NCBI RefSeq assembly: GCF_014203545.1 | Contig: NZ_JACHJG010000011.1 | Span: forward strand, 124,001-188,000 | Direction: 5' to 3' | DNA: 64,000 nt | DNA from: Streptomyces netropsis | GTDB lineage: Bacteria; Actinomycetota; Actinomycetes; Streptomycetales; Streptomycetaceae | Made by a program: the position numbers and the translations under genes | Notes under the pieces: model-generated | The model's input: only the letters and a program-made list of their open reading frames with translations | What the model was told of the DNA's origin: nothing | The model's database searches: none | In this document: one piece after another, positions 23,886 to 32,780 of the stretch | Layout: the number at the start of each line of letters is the position of its first letter | Position numbering within the stretch: the first letter of the stretch is position 1

Positions 23886-25328
23886 TCAGAGGATGGCGCC
23901 GGGGGCGTACGCGGCCGCCTCCGGGTGCTGCTTGGCGATCTCCTCGATCCGGGCGACGACCGTGGCGACCTGGTCACCGGCGGCGCCGGTGAAGGACAGC
24001 TTGTCGGCCATCAGGGCGTCGAGGCCCGCGCGGTCCAGCGGGATGCGCTCGTCGGCGGCGAGCTTGTCGAGCAGCTCGTTGCGCTCGGCGCCCTGCTCGC
24101 GCATCGCCAGCGCGGAGGCCACCGCGTGCTCCTTGATGACCTCGTGGGCGACCTCGCGGCCGACCCCGGCGCGCACCGCGCCCATCAGCACCTTGGTGGT
24201 GGCGAGGAACGGGAGGTAGCGGTCCAGCTCACGGGCGACGACGGCCGGGAACGCGCCGAACTCGTCGAGGACCGTCAGGAAGGTCTCCAGCAGGCCGTCG
24301 AGCGCGAAGAACGCGTCCGGCAGCGCGACGCGGCGCACCACCGAGCAGGAGACGTCGCCCTCGTTCCACTGGTCGCCCGCCAGCTCGCCGGTCATCGAGG
24401 CGTAGCCGCGCAGGATGACCATGAGGCCGTTGACGCGCTCGCAGGAGCGGGTGTTCATCTTGTGCGGCATCGCGGACGAGCCGACCTGACCCGGCTTGAA
24501 GCCCTCGGTCACCAGCTCGTGGCCGGCCATCAGCCGGACGGTCTTGGCCAGCGAGGACGGCGCGGCGGCCAGCTGCACCAGCGAGGTGACCACGTCGTAG
24601 TCCAGCGAGCGCGGGTAGACCTGGCCGACGGAGGTGAAGGCGTGCGCGAAGCCGAGGTGGCCCGCGATCCGCTGCTCCAGCTCGGCCAGCTTCGAGGCGT
24701 CGCCGCCGAGCAGGTCGAGCATGTCCTGGGCGGTGCCGACCGGGCCCTTGATGCCGCGCAGCGGGTAGCGGCCGAGCAGCTCCTCGAGCCGCCCGAAGGC
24801 GACGAGCAGCTCGTCGGCGGTGGTCGCGAAGCGCTTGCCGAGGGTGGTGGCCTGCGCGGCGACGTTGTGCGAGCGGCCTGCCATGACCAGCTCGGCGTAC
24901 TCGCCGGAGAGCTTGCCGAGGCGGGCGAGGACGGCGACCGTGCGGTCGCGCATCAGCTCCAGCGAGAGCCGGACCTGGAGCTGCTCCACGTTCTCCGTGA
25001 GGTCACGGGAGGTCATGCCCTTGTGGACGTGCTCGTGGCCGGCGAGGGCGTTGAACTCCTCGATCCGGGCCTTCACGTCGTGCCGCGTGATCTTCTCGCG
25101 CTCGGCGATGGAGGCCAGGTCGACCTGGTCCAGAACGCGCTCGTAATCGGCGAGGGCGGCGTCGGGGACCTTGATCCCGAGGTCCTTCTGGGCGCGCAGC
25201 ACGGCGAGCCACAGCCGCCGCTCCAGCGTCACCTTGTACTCGGGGGACCACAGGACGGCCAGCTCTGCGGAGGCGTAGCGGCCGGCCAGGACATTGGGGA
25301 TGCGGGGCTTCAAAGACGCAGCAGTCAC
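23886..25328 (-). CDS. purB: Adenylosuccinate lyase
   Basis: PurB catalyses two fumarate-releasing steps, SAICAR to AICAR and adenylosuccinate to AMP. The 480-residue protein begins at GTG 25328 (VTAASLKPRIPNVLAGRYAS). It shows GMTSRDLTENVEQLQ, the catalytic His region MAGRSHNVAAQATT and the family signature GSSAMPHKMNTRSCER. Length is typical of the actinobacterial type. A longer open frame continues upstream antisense to the adjoining gap and the hydrolase gene and is rejected. Confidence 0.93.
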   Translation of the reverse strand: MTAASLKPRIPNVLAGRYASAELAVLWSPEYKVTLERRLWLAVLRAQKDLGIKVPDAALADYERVLDQVDLASIAEREKITRHDVKARIEEFNALAGHEHVHKGMTSRDLTENVEQLQVRLSLELMRDRTVAVLARLGKLSGEYAELVMAGRSHNVAAQATTLGKRFATTADELLVAFGRLEELLGRYPLRGIKGPVGTAQDMLDLLGGDASKLAELEQRIAGHLGFAHAFTSVGQVYPRSLDYDVVTSLVQLAAAPSSLAKTVRLMAGHELVTEGFKPGQVGSSAMPHKMNTRSCERVNGLMVILRGYASMTGELAGDQWNEGDVSCSVVRRVALPDAFFALDGLLETFLTVLDEFGAFPAVVARELDRYLPFLATTKVLMGAVRAGVGREVAHEVIKEHAVASALAMREQGAERNELLDKLAADERIPLDRAGLDALMADKLSFTGAAGDQVATVVARIEEIAKQHPEAAAYAPGAIL

Positions 25329-25387
25329 GTGACCGGATTCTACTGGCGTTTCGCGCAGGCCAGCGCCCCGCCCCGGTTTGTACGTTG

Positions 25388-26191
25388 CTACGAGAGCGGA
25401 CCGGCGGGCTCGGCGTCGCCCCCGTAGGGCGCCAGCTCGGCCCGCTTGGGCGGCCGGCCGTCCCCGCTGGAGCGTCCGGTCAGCCGGCGGCCGATCCACG
25501 GCACCAGGTGCTCGCGGGCGAACCGGGCGTCCGAGGTCCGGCGGGCCGCCCAGCCGGGGCGGACGAGCGGGGGCAGGGGCTCGCGCCAGTCGAACGACGC
25601 CTCGTGCCCGAGCGCCTGCCACACGGCCTCGGCCACCCGCCGGTGCCCCTCGGCGTTCAGGTGCAGCCGGTCCTCGGCCCACAGCCGGGAGTCGCCCAGC
25701 ACCTCGGCGCCGAAGAGATCGACGACCAGCGCGCCGTGCCGGCCGGCCAGGTCGTCGATGAAACCGAAGAGCTGCTCCATGCGTGGCCGGAACCGCTCCA
25801 TCACCGGACCCTGCCGCCCGGGGCTGCGCATCAGCACCAGCTGACGGCAGCTCGGCGCGAGCCGCGCCACCGCCTCCTCCAGGCGCGCGCAGACCAGGTC
25901 CACGTCGCACTTGGGGCGCAGGACGTCGTTGAGTCCGCCGACCAGCGTCACCAGGTCGGCGTCCATCGCGGCGGCGGCCGCCGACTGCTCGTCGGTGATC
26001 TGGCCGATGAGCTTGCCGCGCACGGCGAGGTTCGCGTAGCGGAAGCCGGGGGCGCGCGCCGCGAGCCGGGCCGCGAGGAGATCGGCCCAGCCGCGGTACG
26101 AGCCGTCCGGCAGCTCGTCGGACATGCCCTCGGTGAAGGAGTCACCGACGGCGACGAAGCTGGTGTATGTGTAGGTCGCATTGATCTGCAT
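25388..26191 (-). CDS. SGNH/GDSL-family hydrolase
   Basis: 267 residues. Block I is FVAVGDSFTEGMSDE (nucleophile Ser in GDSF), block II holds the Gly of NLAVRGKLIG, block III is VGGLNDVL (G-x-N-D) and block V is AEDRLHLNAEGHR with the Asp and His of the triad. No signal peptide is seen, so it is probably cytoplasmic. The C-terminal 60 residues are basic and low in complexity. It starts at ATG 26191 and reads toward purB, 59 bases away. The ester substrate is unknown. Confidence 0.83.
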   Translation of the reverse strand: MQINATYTYTSFVAVGDSFTEGMSDELPDGSYRGWADLLAARLAARAPGFRYANLAVRGKLIGQITDEQSAAAAAMDADLVTLVGGLNDVLRPKCDVDLVCARLEEAVARLAPSCRQLVLMRSPGRQGPVMERFRPRMEQLFGFIDDLAGRHGALVVDLFGAEVLGDSRLWAEDRLHLNAEGHRRVAEAVWQALGHEASFDWREPLPPLVRPGWAARRTSDARFAREHLVPWIGRRLTGRSSGDGRPPKRAELAPYGGDAEPAGPLS

Positions 26192-26264
26192 GGCGCGGGC
26201 GATCCTACTCCCCGGCGCGGCGGCCCCGGCGACGGGTGCCGGTCCCGCCGCGCCGGGGGCCGCC

Positions 26265-27278
26265 TCACGGCCGCTGGCCCACCAGCTCGCGCAGGACGTC
26301 CTCCAGCGTGACCAGTCCGGCCAGCCGGTCGTCCTCGCCGATGACGGCCGCGAGGTGGGTGCCGGTGCCGCGCATCGCGGTGATCACGTCGTCCAACGGG
26401 GTGGCCGCCCGCACCTGGGCGATCGGACGCATCCGACGGCGCGGGAAGGGCACGTCGCGCGGCTCGGCGTCCAGCGCGTCCTTCACGTGCAGATAGCCCG
26501 TGATCCGCCCCGCGTTGTCCACCACGGGGAAGCGGGAGAACCCCGACTCCGCGGAGAGCCGCTCCAGCCCCTCGGGGGTGATGCCGAAGGGGGCGGAGAC
26601 GACCCGCTCGACCGGCATCACGACGTCCTGGACCGGGCGGGTGCCCAGCTCCAGCACGTCCCGCAGCCGCTCGGTGGCCCGGTCGTCCAGGAGGCCCGCC
26701 GCGCTGGAGTCGGCCACGATCCGGGCGAGCTGGTCGTCCGAGAAGGTCGCCGCGACCTCGTCCTTGGGCTCCACCCGCAACAGCTTGAGCAGAGAGTTCG
26801 CCAGCTGGTTGATGGCGAAGACCACCGGGCGCAGCGCCCGCGCGAGGGTGACCAGCGGCGGTCCGAGCAGCAGCGCGGTGCGCACCGGTTCGGCGAGGGC
26901 GATGTTCTTCGGCACCATCTCGCCGAAGAGCATGTGCAGATACGTCGCCACGGCCAGCGCGATCACGAACGACACCGGGTGGGTCAGCCCGGCCGGCATG
27001 CCGACCGCGTGGAAGACCGGCTCCAGGAGATGGGCGATCGCCGGTTCGGCGACCACACCGAGCACCAGGGTGCACAGCGTGATGCCGAGCTGGGCCGCGG
27101 CCATCAGCGCCGAGATGTGCCGCAGGCCCCACAGGACACTGCGGCCACGCCGGTCACCGCGCTCGGCGTACGGCTCGATCTGACTGCGGCGCACCGAGAT
27201 CAGGGCGAACTCCGCGCCGACGAAGAAGGCGTTGACGACCAGCGTCGCCAGGCCGATGAGCAGTTGGACGGCGGTCAT
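26265..27278 (-). CDS. CNNM/CorC-type membrane protein with CBS pair (shorter paralogue)
   Basis: 337 residues: a DUF21/CNNM membrane domain (about 1-190; VQLLIGLATLVVNAFFVGAE, GITLCTLVLGVVAEPAIAHL, FVIALAVATYLHMLFGEMVP) followed by a CBS pair (about 215-335; VMPVERVVSAPFGITPEGLE, HLAAVIGEDDRLAGLVTLED). It ends without the CorC_HlyC transporter-associated domain found in the upstream paralogue. Such proteins are linked to magnesium and cobalt efflux or resistance. It overlaps the upstream gene by four bases, so the two are coupled and may form a heteromer. Confidence 0.85.
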   Translation of the reverse strand: MTAVQLLIGLATLVVNAFFVGAEFALISVRRSQIEPYAERGDRRGRSVLWGLRHISALMAAAQLGITLCTLVLGVVAEPAIAHLLEPVFHAVGMPAGLTHPVSFVIALAVATYLHMLFGEMVPKNIALAEPVRTALLLGPPLVTLARALRPVVFAINQLANSLLKLLRVEPKDEVAATFSDDQLARIVADSSAAGLLDDRATERLRDVLELGTRPVQDVVMPVERVVSAPFGITPEGLERLSAESGFSRFPVVDNAGRITGYLHVKDALDAEPRDVPFPRRRMRPIAQVRAATPLDDVITAMRGTGTHLAAVIGEDDRLAGLVTLEDVLRELVGQRP

Positions 27279-28672
27279 CGGCCGGCCTCCTTACGGGTCC
27301 GGAAGCGGGATCCGCCGCCTGCTTCGGGGGCACGGTCGAGGCCGCTCCCGGGGTCGGGGTCGGCGTCCGGCGGCGGAGCCGTCAGCCGGACCCGCGCCGC
27401 GCGGCGGCCGGAGGCGTCGACCACGTCGATCCGCCAGCCCGCCACCTCGACCTTGTCGCCCTCGACCGGGATCCGGCCGAGCTCGGTCGCGACCATCCCG
27501 GCCAGTGTCTCGTACGGGCCGTCCGGCGCCCGCAGGCCGATGGCCTCCAGCTGGTCGGTACGGGCCGCGCCGTCCGCGTCGTAGAGCTCGCGCCCGGCGG
27601 CGTCCTGCCCGGCCGGGGCGAGGTCGGGGATCTCGACGGGGTCGTGCTCGTCACGGACCTCGCCGACGACCTCCTCGATGATGTCCTCCAGGGTGACCAC
27701 GCCGGCCGTACCGCCGTACTCGTCGATGACGACGGCCATGCTGCGCTTGGCCGACAGCCGGTCCAGCAGCCGGTCCACCGTCAGCGACTCCGGTACGAGC
27801 AGCGGCTCGCGCAGCAGCGCCGCGACGGGGTGGTGCGGACGCCGCTCGGCGGGTATCGCGAGAACGTCCTTGATGTGGGCGATGCCGACGACCGTGTCGA
27901 GATTGCCCCGGTAGACGGGGAAGCGGGACAGGCCGGTCGCCCGGGTGGCGTTCGCGACGTCCTCGGCCGTGGCCTCCGCGCCCAGCGCGGTGACCTGGAC
28001 GCGGGGCGTCATCACGTTCTCCGCCGTCAGTTCGGCGAGGTTCAGCGTCCGCACGAACAGCTCGGCGGTGTCCGCCTCCAGCGCGCCCTCCTTGGCGGAG
28101 TGCCGGGCGAGCGCGACCAGCTCCTTGGGGGAGCGCGCCGTGGCCAGCTCCTCGGCCGGCTCCAGCCCCATCCGGTGCAGCGTGCGGTTGGCGGTGTTGT
28201 TGAGGTGGGTGATGAGGGGGCGGAACGCCGCGCTGAACGCGCGCTGCGGGCCCGCGACCCGCTTCGCCACCGGCAGCGGCCGGGAGATCGCCCAGTTCTT
28301 CGGTACGAGCTCGCCGACGACCATCAGCACCACCGTGGAGATCACGGTGCCCAGGACCAGAGCGGTCGAGGACGCCACGGAGGCGGACAGGCCGAGCGCC
28401 TTCATCGGGCCGGTGAGCAGCGCGGCGATGGACGGCTTGGAGATCATGCCGATGATCAGACCGGTGACCGTGATGCCCAGCTGGGCGCCGGAGAGCTGGA
28501 AGGTGAGGCCGCGCACGGCCTTGAGCGCGCCTTCGGCACCGCGGTCGCCCTTCTCGGCGGCCCGCTCCAGCTCGCCCCGCTCGACGGTGGTGAGGGAGAA
28601 CTCGGCCGCGACGAAGACGGCACAGGCCAGTGTCAGCAGCAGGGCGACCAGTAGGAGGAGTACTTCGGTCAT
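27275..28672 (-). CDS. CNNM/CorC-type membrane protein with CBS pair and CorC_HlyC domain
   Basis: 465 residues. The membrane domain (VLLLLVALLLTLACAVFVAA, QLGITVTGLIIGMIS, VISTVVLMVVGELVPKNW) is followed by a CBS pair (NVMTPRVQVTALGAEATAED, SMAVVIDEYGGTAGVVTLED) and a C-terminal CorC_HlyC domain (LAGMVATELGRIPVEGDKVE). These are often labelled hemolysin family proteins but act in divalent cation transport. The downstream paralogue starts within its last codons (ATGA). I looked in the 239-base upstream gap for an M-box-type magnesium riboswitch and saw none. Confidence 0.87.
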   Translation of the reverse strand: MTEVLLLLVALLLTLACAVFVAAEFSLTTVERGELERAAEKGDRGAEGALKAVRGLTFQLSGAQLGITVTGLIIGMISKPSIAALLTGPMKALGLSASVASSTALVLGTVISTVVLMVVGELVPKNWAISRPLPVAKRVAGPQRAFSAAFRPLITHLNNTANRTLHRMGLEPAEELATARSPKELVALARHSAKEGALEADTAELFVRTLNLAELTAENVMTPRVQVTALGAEATAEDVANATRATGLSRFPVYRGNLDTVVGIAHIKDVLAIPAERRPHHPVAALLREPLLVPESLTVDRLLDRLSAKRSMAVVIDEYGGTAGVVTLEDIIEEVVGEVRDEHDPVEIPDLAPAGQDAAGRELYDADGAARTDQLEAIGLRAPDGPYETLAGMVATELGRIPVEGDKVEVAGWRIDVVDASGRRAARVRLTAPPPDADPDPGSGLDRAPEAGGGSRFRTRKEAGR

Positions 28673-28911
28673 CGGTTCACCTCCGTCCCATGATCCGGCA
28701 GGGGCGGAAGGATCGCGCGATGTCGACTCCGGGGACTACTGGGAGGCTCGCCCATGGCTGGACGCTCACACCTTTCGTTGGCTCGTGGGTGTCATCCGCA
28801 CCCCTCGGCGAGGGCCGACGGGTGCGGTGAAGAAGGATGAACAAGGATGAAGGAGGTCAGTCCGACCCTTCAATGGTAAAGGATCAGCAAAGCGATCCGG
28901 TCGCGGTGAGG

Positions 28912-29331
28912 TCAGAGCGGCTTGACCCAGCGGCTCCACTGCGGCTCGCGGGCGTAGCCCGCCGCCCGCCACGCGTGGTGCGCCGACTCGTTCCGGTCCA
29001 GCACCATGGCGTCCCCGCGCCGACCGCCGAGCGAGACGAACCGTTCCTCGGCGGCCGCGAGCAGCGCACGCGCCACGCCCCGGCGGCGGTGGCGGGGGTG
29101 GACGGCGAGTCGGTAGAGGTGGCACCGCCAGCCGTCGAAGCCGGCGATCACCGTGCCGGCCAGCTCGCCGTCGCACTCGGCCAGCAGCAGGGACTCGGGG
29201 TCACGGGCGAGCAGCCGGGCCATGCCCGTCCCGTCGTCGCTGATGCTGGTCCCCTCGGCGGCGTCCTTCCAGAAGGCGAGCACGGCGTCGAGCTCCGAGG
29301 GCTCCGCGGCCCGGATATGTAGATCGCTCAT
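28912..29331 (-). CDS. GNAT-family N-acetyltransferase
   Basis: A compact 139-residue GNAT protein. It begins MSDLHIRAAEPSELDAVLAF and has the acetyl-CoA loop LAVHPRHRRRGVARALLAAA (R-R-x-G-V-A) and the C-terminal MVLDRNESAHHAWRAAGY motif, where Tyr and the hAWRAAGY helix are typical. The substrate is not evident. The ATG at 29331 is preferred to a longer frame that runs into the intergenic region. Confidence 0.82.
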   Translation of the reverse strand: MSDLHIRAAEPSELDAVLAFWKDAAEGTSISDDGTGMARLLARDPESLLLAECDGELAGTVIAGFDGWRCHLYRLAVHPRHRRRGVARALLAAAEERFVSLGGRRGDAMVLDRNESAHHAWRAAGYAREPQWSRWVKPL

Positions 29332-29386
29332 AACGGCGATCCCACCACCGGCCGGGCCGCGGTGTCGAACACGTTTCGCCATCCGG

Positions 29387-29521
29387 TCAGGTGCCGCGCG
29401 GCTCTCCGATCACCGGGGCGAAGTCGTCCGGGTGACGCTCCAGGACGGTGACGTACATGAAGCCGAACCGCTCGCGACGCTCCCGCACCCGCTCCGTGAT
29501 CGGGGGTCCCGCGCCCGTCAC
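29387..29521 (-). pseudogene. C-terminal relic of an LLM-class (luciferase-like, F420-type) oxidoreductase
   Basis: A 44-codon open stretch on the minus strand reads VTGAGPPITERVRERRERFG, then FMYVTVLERHPDDFAPVIG, ending in TGA. This resembles the conserved C-terminus of LLM-class monooxygenases (RRERYGF-YVTV followed by FAPV). The body of the gene is missing: upstream lies the intact methyltransferase gene, whose stop overlaps the relic. Best read as a remnant left by a deletion or insertion, though a coupled small peptide cannot be excluded. Confidence 0.4.
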
Positions 29522-30198
29522 CTCCCGTCGCTTTCGAGCGGGCGCCTGGCCACTCCCAGCACACATGGTGAAGCAGGCGACGGCACCCTGCCCGCCGGCA
29601 CCCGCAGCCGACGGTACGGACCCAGTTCGAACCCCGCCGCCTCGATCTCCGCCAGCGGATCCCGCGCCGTGTGACAGCCGCCGAACAGCGCCGGCCAGAC
29701 GGTCCGGTCCAGCGCCCGCTGCACGGTCGCCTGCCCCCGGCCCTGCGCCAGTCCGTGCTCGAAGAACCGCAGCTCACCGCCCGGCCGCAACACCCGGCGC
29801 AACTCCGCCAGAGCGCGCCGCACATCCCGCACGGAACACAGCACCAGCGACGCCACCGCCGCGTCGTACGCCTCGCTCTTCACCGGCAGCGCTTCCGCCA
29901 CACCCGGCACCACGTCCACCGGCACCTCGGCGCGCACGGCGGCCTCCACCGCCAGCCGCCGGAGCAACCGCTCCGGCTCGATCGCCACCACCTCGGAGAC
30001 CGTCCCCGGGTAATACGAGAAGTTCAGCCCGTTCCCCGCGCCGATCTCGATGACCCGACCCGACAGCCCGTCCAGCAACTCCCGCCGGTGCGCGGCCACT
30101 CCGGCCCGCCGGTCGGCCACCGGGCTCAGCTTCGCGTACGCCCGCGCGAACAACGGATGGTGTACGGCGTCGTGCGGCGTTCTGGTGTTCCGCGGCAT
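29518..30198 (-). CDS. Class I SAM-dependent methyltransferase
   Basis: 226 residues. Motif I is VIEIGAGNGLNFSYYP (E-I-G-A-G-N-G), motif II has VVAIEPERLLRRLAVEAA, motif IV AYDAAVASLVLCSVRDVRRA and motif VI LRRVLRPGGELRFFEHG. This is the UbiE/Methyltransf_11 type. The region after the Rossmann core (LFGGCHTARDPLAEIEAAG, FELGPYRRLRVPAG) resembles streptomycete methyltransferases close to thiol or phosphatidylethanolamine N-methyltransferase-like proteins, but the substrate is not defined. Its end abuts a monooxygenase relic. Confidence 0.82.
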   Translation of the reverse strand: MPRNTRTPHDAVHHPLFARAYAKLSPVADRRAGVAAHRRELLDGLSGRVIEIGAGNGLNFSYYPGTVSEVVAIEPERLLRRLAVEAAVRAEVPVDVVPGVAEALPVKSEAYDAAVASLVLCSVRDVRRALAELRRVLRPGGELRFFEHGLAQGRGQATVQRALDRTVWPALFGGCHTARDPLAEIEAAGFELGPYRRLRVPAGRVPSPASPCVLGVARRPLESDGR

Positions 30199-30360
30199 GA
30201 CACACCCCTTCCCGGGGATACGACGGCTACCGCGATTCTTCCCCGGTCGAACCCACCACCACCGTCGGCGCGCCGCCTCCTTGGAGTGGGGCGGGGGCGG
30301 GCGCCCGGGGCGGTCCGTGACCGGCGCCGCTCAGTGCGGCTCTGTGCTGCTTCGCGCTGC

Positions 30361-31074
30361 TCAGCGGTACTCGGCCGCGAAGCGCCCCGCGTCCCAGCTG
30401 CCGGACAGCTGCGGCGCCAGCCAGCCGGGGGCCGCGGCGCGGAAGGTGGCCGAGGGGAGGGCGCCCGCGCCCTCGGGGACGGCTCCCAGCAAGGGGGCTT
30501 CCGCCGACTCGGGGAAATCGTCGAGGTTGCAGCGGGTGGCGAGGTCGGGCACGGCCGGCCAGCTGCCGATGACCACGCCTTCGCAGCGCAGGCCGCGTGA
30601 GCGCAGGGCCTCGGCCGTGAGCGCGGCGATGTTGAGTGTGCCCAGGCCCGGCTGGGCGACGACGAGGACCGGCGCGTCCAGCAGCTGTGCCACGTCGGCG
30701 AGCGTCGAGCCCGCCTCGTCCAGCCGGACGAGCAGCCCGCCCGCGCCCTCGATCAGCACCAGATCATGGCTCTCGGCCAGGCGGGCCGCCGCCTGCTCGA
30801 TCTCCTTCGGGCGCACGGGCGCGCGGCCGGCCCGGCGGGCGGCCGTCGCGGGCGCCAACGGCTCGGGGTACCGGGCGAGTTCGAGGCCCGTCACCGCCCC
30901 CGCCAGCCGCTGGACCTCCGCGATGTCCCCCGGCTCCTGTGCGGTGACGCCCGTCTGGGCGGGCTTGAGCACGGCCACGGAGCGGCCGGCGGCCATCGCC
31001 GCGGCCGCGACCGCCGCGGTCACGACGGTCTTGCCGACCTCGGTGTTGGTGCCGGTGACGACGAGTACGGACAT
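30361..31074 (-). CDS. bioD: Dethiobiotin synthetase
   Basis: BioD closes the ureido ring of dethiobiotin from 7,8-diaminopelargonate, CO2 and ATP. The 237-residue protein has the N-terminal P-loop VVTGTNTEVGKTVVTAAV, the catalytic Lys in LKPAQTG, and LVLIEGAGGLLVRLDE, with VVAQPGLGTLNIAALTAEAL further on. All diagnostic motifs are intact. Unlike a tight bioBAD operon, bioD is separated from bioA by about 400 bases that include a hairpin after bioA, so it probably has its own promoter. Confidence 0.93.
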   Translation of the reverse strand: MSVLVVTGTNTEVGKTVVTAAVAAAAMAAGRSVAVLKPAQTGVTAQEPGDIAEVQRLAGAVTGLELARYPEPLAPATAARRAGRAPVRPKEIEQAAARLAESHDLVLIEGAGGLLVRLDEAGSTLADVAQLLDAPVLVVAQPGLGTLNIAALTAEALRSRGLRCEGVVIGSWPAVPDLATRCNLDDFPESAEAPLLGAVPEGAGALPSATFRAAAPGWLAPQLSGSWDAGRFAAEYR

Positions 31075-31437
31075 GGGTTTCTGCCTCCGTTCGACGCGCG
31101 CGCGGCGCGGTGTGCCTGCCGGCGGCTCGGTGAGCCGGTCGGCCGTCTGCGCGGAGCCGGCGTCTCCCGGCGTCCGCCGCTGTTCTTCGTGCCGCCGTGT
31201 CCAGCGGCCGTGATGTGACGCCGCGCTGCCGGGACACCGTTCAGGGTGCCGTCCGGGGCGCGGTGCCCTATCCGGGGTATCGGGTCGAGCCGAGCCGAGC
31301 CGGGCGGCCGCGCGCGTGGTCGCTGCGCGAGGCGGCCCGGGCCGTGGCCCCGGGGACGTCCCCGCCCGTCGGGCGGGGACAGGCCGGGATGTCGACGTCG
31401 TCTCCGGCCATGCCCTGGCGATGTGTTCCGACGGGCC
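31075..31437. other. Gap between bioD and bioA: no gene recognised, one hairpin
   Basis: No coding frame here has plausible codon use plus a start signal. A perfect 10-base hairpin (GTCCCCGCCC, 31358-31367, with GGGCGGGGAC, 31371-31380) lies upstream of the terminator at 31438-31469. The part nearest 31074 must hold the bioD promoter and 5' region, but no clear -35/-10 pair was found. Confidence 0.4.
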
Positions 31438-31469
31438 GGCCGGGGGCGGGAAACGTCCCGCCCCCGGCC
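31438..31469 (-). terminator. Hairpin terminator after bioA
   Basis: GGCCGGGGGCGGG (31438-31450) pairs perfectly with CCCGCCCCCGGCC (31457-31469) around a 6-base loop, seven bases past the bioA stop. It would end the bioB-bioA transcript before bioD. Confidence 0.7.
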
Positions 31470-31475
31470 CGCGGG

Positions 31476-32780
31476 TCACCCTGCCGCGGCGACGGCCCGT
31501 ACGCCCGCGCAGATCCTGGCCACGTCCTCGTCGTCCGTGATGTACGGCGGCATCGTGTACACGAGATTGCGGAACGGCCGCAGCCATACCCCCGCCCCCA
31601 CCGCGGCCCGGGTCGCCGCGGCCATGTCCACGTCGTGGTCCAGCTCGACCACGCCGATGGCGCCGAGCACGCGCACCTCCCGCACCGCCGGCAGCTCGGC
31701 GGCCCCGGCCAGGCCCTCGCGCAGCCCGGCCTCGATCCGCTTGACGTCCGTCCGCCAGTCCCGCGCGAGGAGCAGGTCGATCGAGGCGTTCGCGATCGCG
31801 GCGGCCAGGGGGTTGGCCATGAACGTCGGGCCGTGCGCGAGCACCGGCACCTCGCCCCGGGAGATCCCCTCCGCCACCCGCGAGGTGCACAGCGTCGCGG
31901 CCATCGTGAGGTACCCGCCGGTCAGCGCCTTCCCCAGGCACAGCACATCGGGGGAGACGCCGGCGTGCTCCGACGCGAACAGCGGGCCCGTACGGCCGAA
32001 ACCCGTGGCGATCTCGTCGAAGATCAACAGCACGCCGTGCTCGTCGCACGCCTCCCGCAGCACCCGCAGATACGCGGGGGAGTGGAAGCGCATGCCGCCG
32101 GCGTTCTGCACCACGGGCTCGACGATCACCGCGGCCAGCTCGTCGGCGTGCCGCGCGACGATCTCCCGCAGGTGTGCGACGTACGCCGGATCGGGCTCGG
32201 CGTCGAACCCGGTGGGTGGCGCGTCCGCGAAGATCTGGCGCGGCAGCACACCGGACCACAACGCGTGCATGCCACCGTCCGGGTCGCACACCGACATCGG
32301 CTGCCAGGTGTCTCCGTGGTAGCCGCCGCGCCAGGTCAGCAGCCGCTGCTTGCCCGGCCTGCCGACCGAACGCCAGTACTGGAGGCACATCTTCACGGCC
32401 ACCTCGACCGACACCGAACCGGAGTCGGCGAGGAAGACGTGTTGCAGGGGTTCCGGGGTGATCTCCACCAGGCGGGTGGCGAGCCGCACGGCGGGCTCGT
32501 GGGTGAGCCCGCCGAACATCACATGGCTCATCCGTCCCAGCTGCACCTGGGCTGCCTCGTTGAGCACCGGGTGGTTGTAGCCGTGGACCGCCGACCACCA
32601 CGACGACATGCCGTCGATCAACTCGACCACGCCGTCGACCGGTTCGGCGAGCCGCAGCCGCACCCCCGACGCGGATTCGACGACCAGCGGATCGACCCGG
32701 CCGGGCATCGGACCGTACGGATGCCAGACGTGCTGCTTGTCGAGGGCGAGCAACTCGCCCGCGGTGAGCGGATCAGGCAT
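31476..32780 (-). CDS. bioA: Adenosylmethionine-8-amino-7-oxononanoate aminotransferase
   Basis: BioA is a class III PLP aminotransferase that uses SAM as amino donor to make 7,8-diaminopelargonate. The 434-residue protein starts at ATG 32780 (MPDPLTAGELLALDKQHVWH), overlapping the bioB stop by eight bases. Features are HVWHPYGPM, MSSWWSAVHGYNHPVL, FLADSGSVSVEVAVKM, FDEIATGFGRTG (PLP Asp) and LCLGKALTGGYLTMA (Schiff-base Lys). The longer frame to 32936 is antisense-like extension and is rejected. Confidence 0.93.
   Translation of the reverse strand: MPDPLTAGELLALDKQHVWHPYGPMPGRVDPLVVESASGVRLRLAEPVDGVVELIDGMSSWWSAVHGYNHPVLNEAAQVQLGRMSHVMFGGLTHEPAVRLATRLVEITPEPLQHVFLADSGSVSVEVAVKMCLQYWRSVGRPGKQRLLTWRGGYHGDTWQPMSVCDPDGGMHALWSGVLPRQIFADAPPTGFDAEPDPAYVAHLREIVARHADELAAVIVEPVVQNAGGMRFHSPAYLRVLREACDEHGVLLIFDEIATGFGRTGPLFASEHAGVSPDVLCLGKALTGGYLTMAATLCTSRVAEGISRGEVPVLAHGPTFMANPLAAAIANASIDLLLARDWRTDVKRIEAGLREGLAGAAELPAVREVRVLGAIGVVELDHDVDMAAATRAAVGAGVWLRPFRNLVYTMPPYITDDEDVARICAGVRAVAAAG

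Noticed and set aside
28673..28911. Magnesium riboswitch upstream of the CNNM/CorC genes
   Set aside because: No M-box-like blocks or convincing structure were seen on the minus strand.
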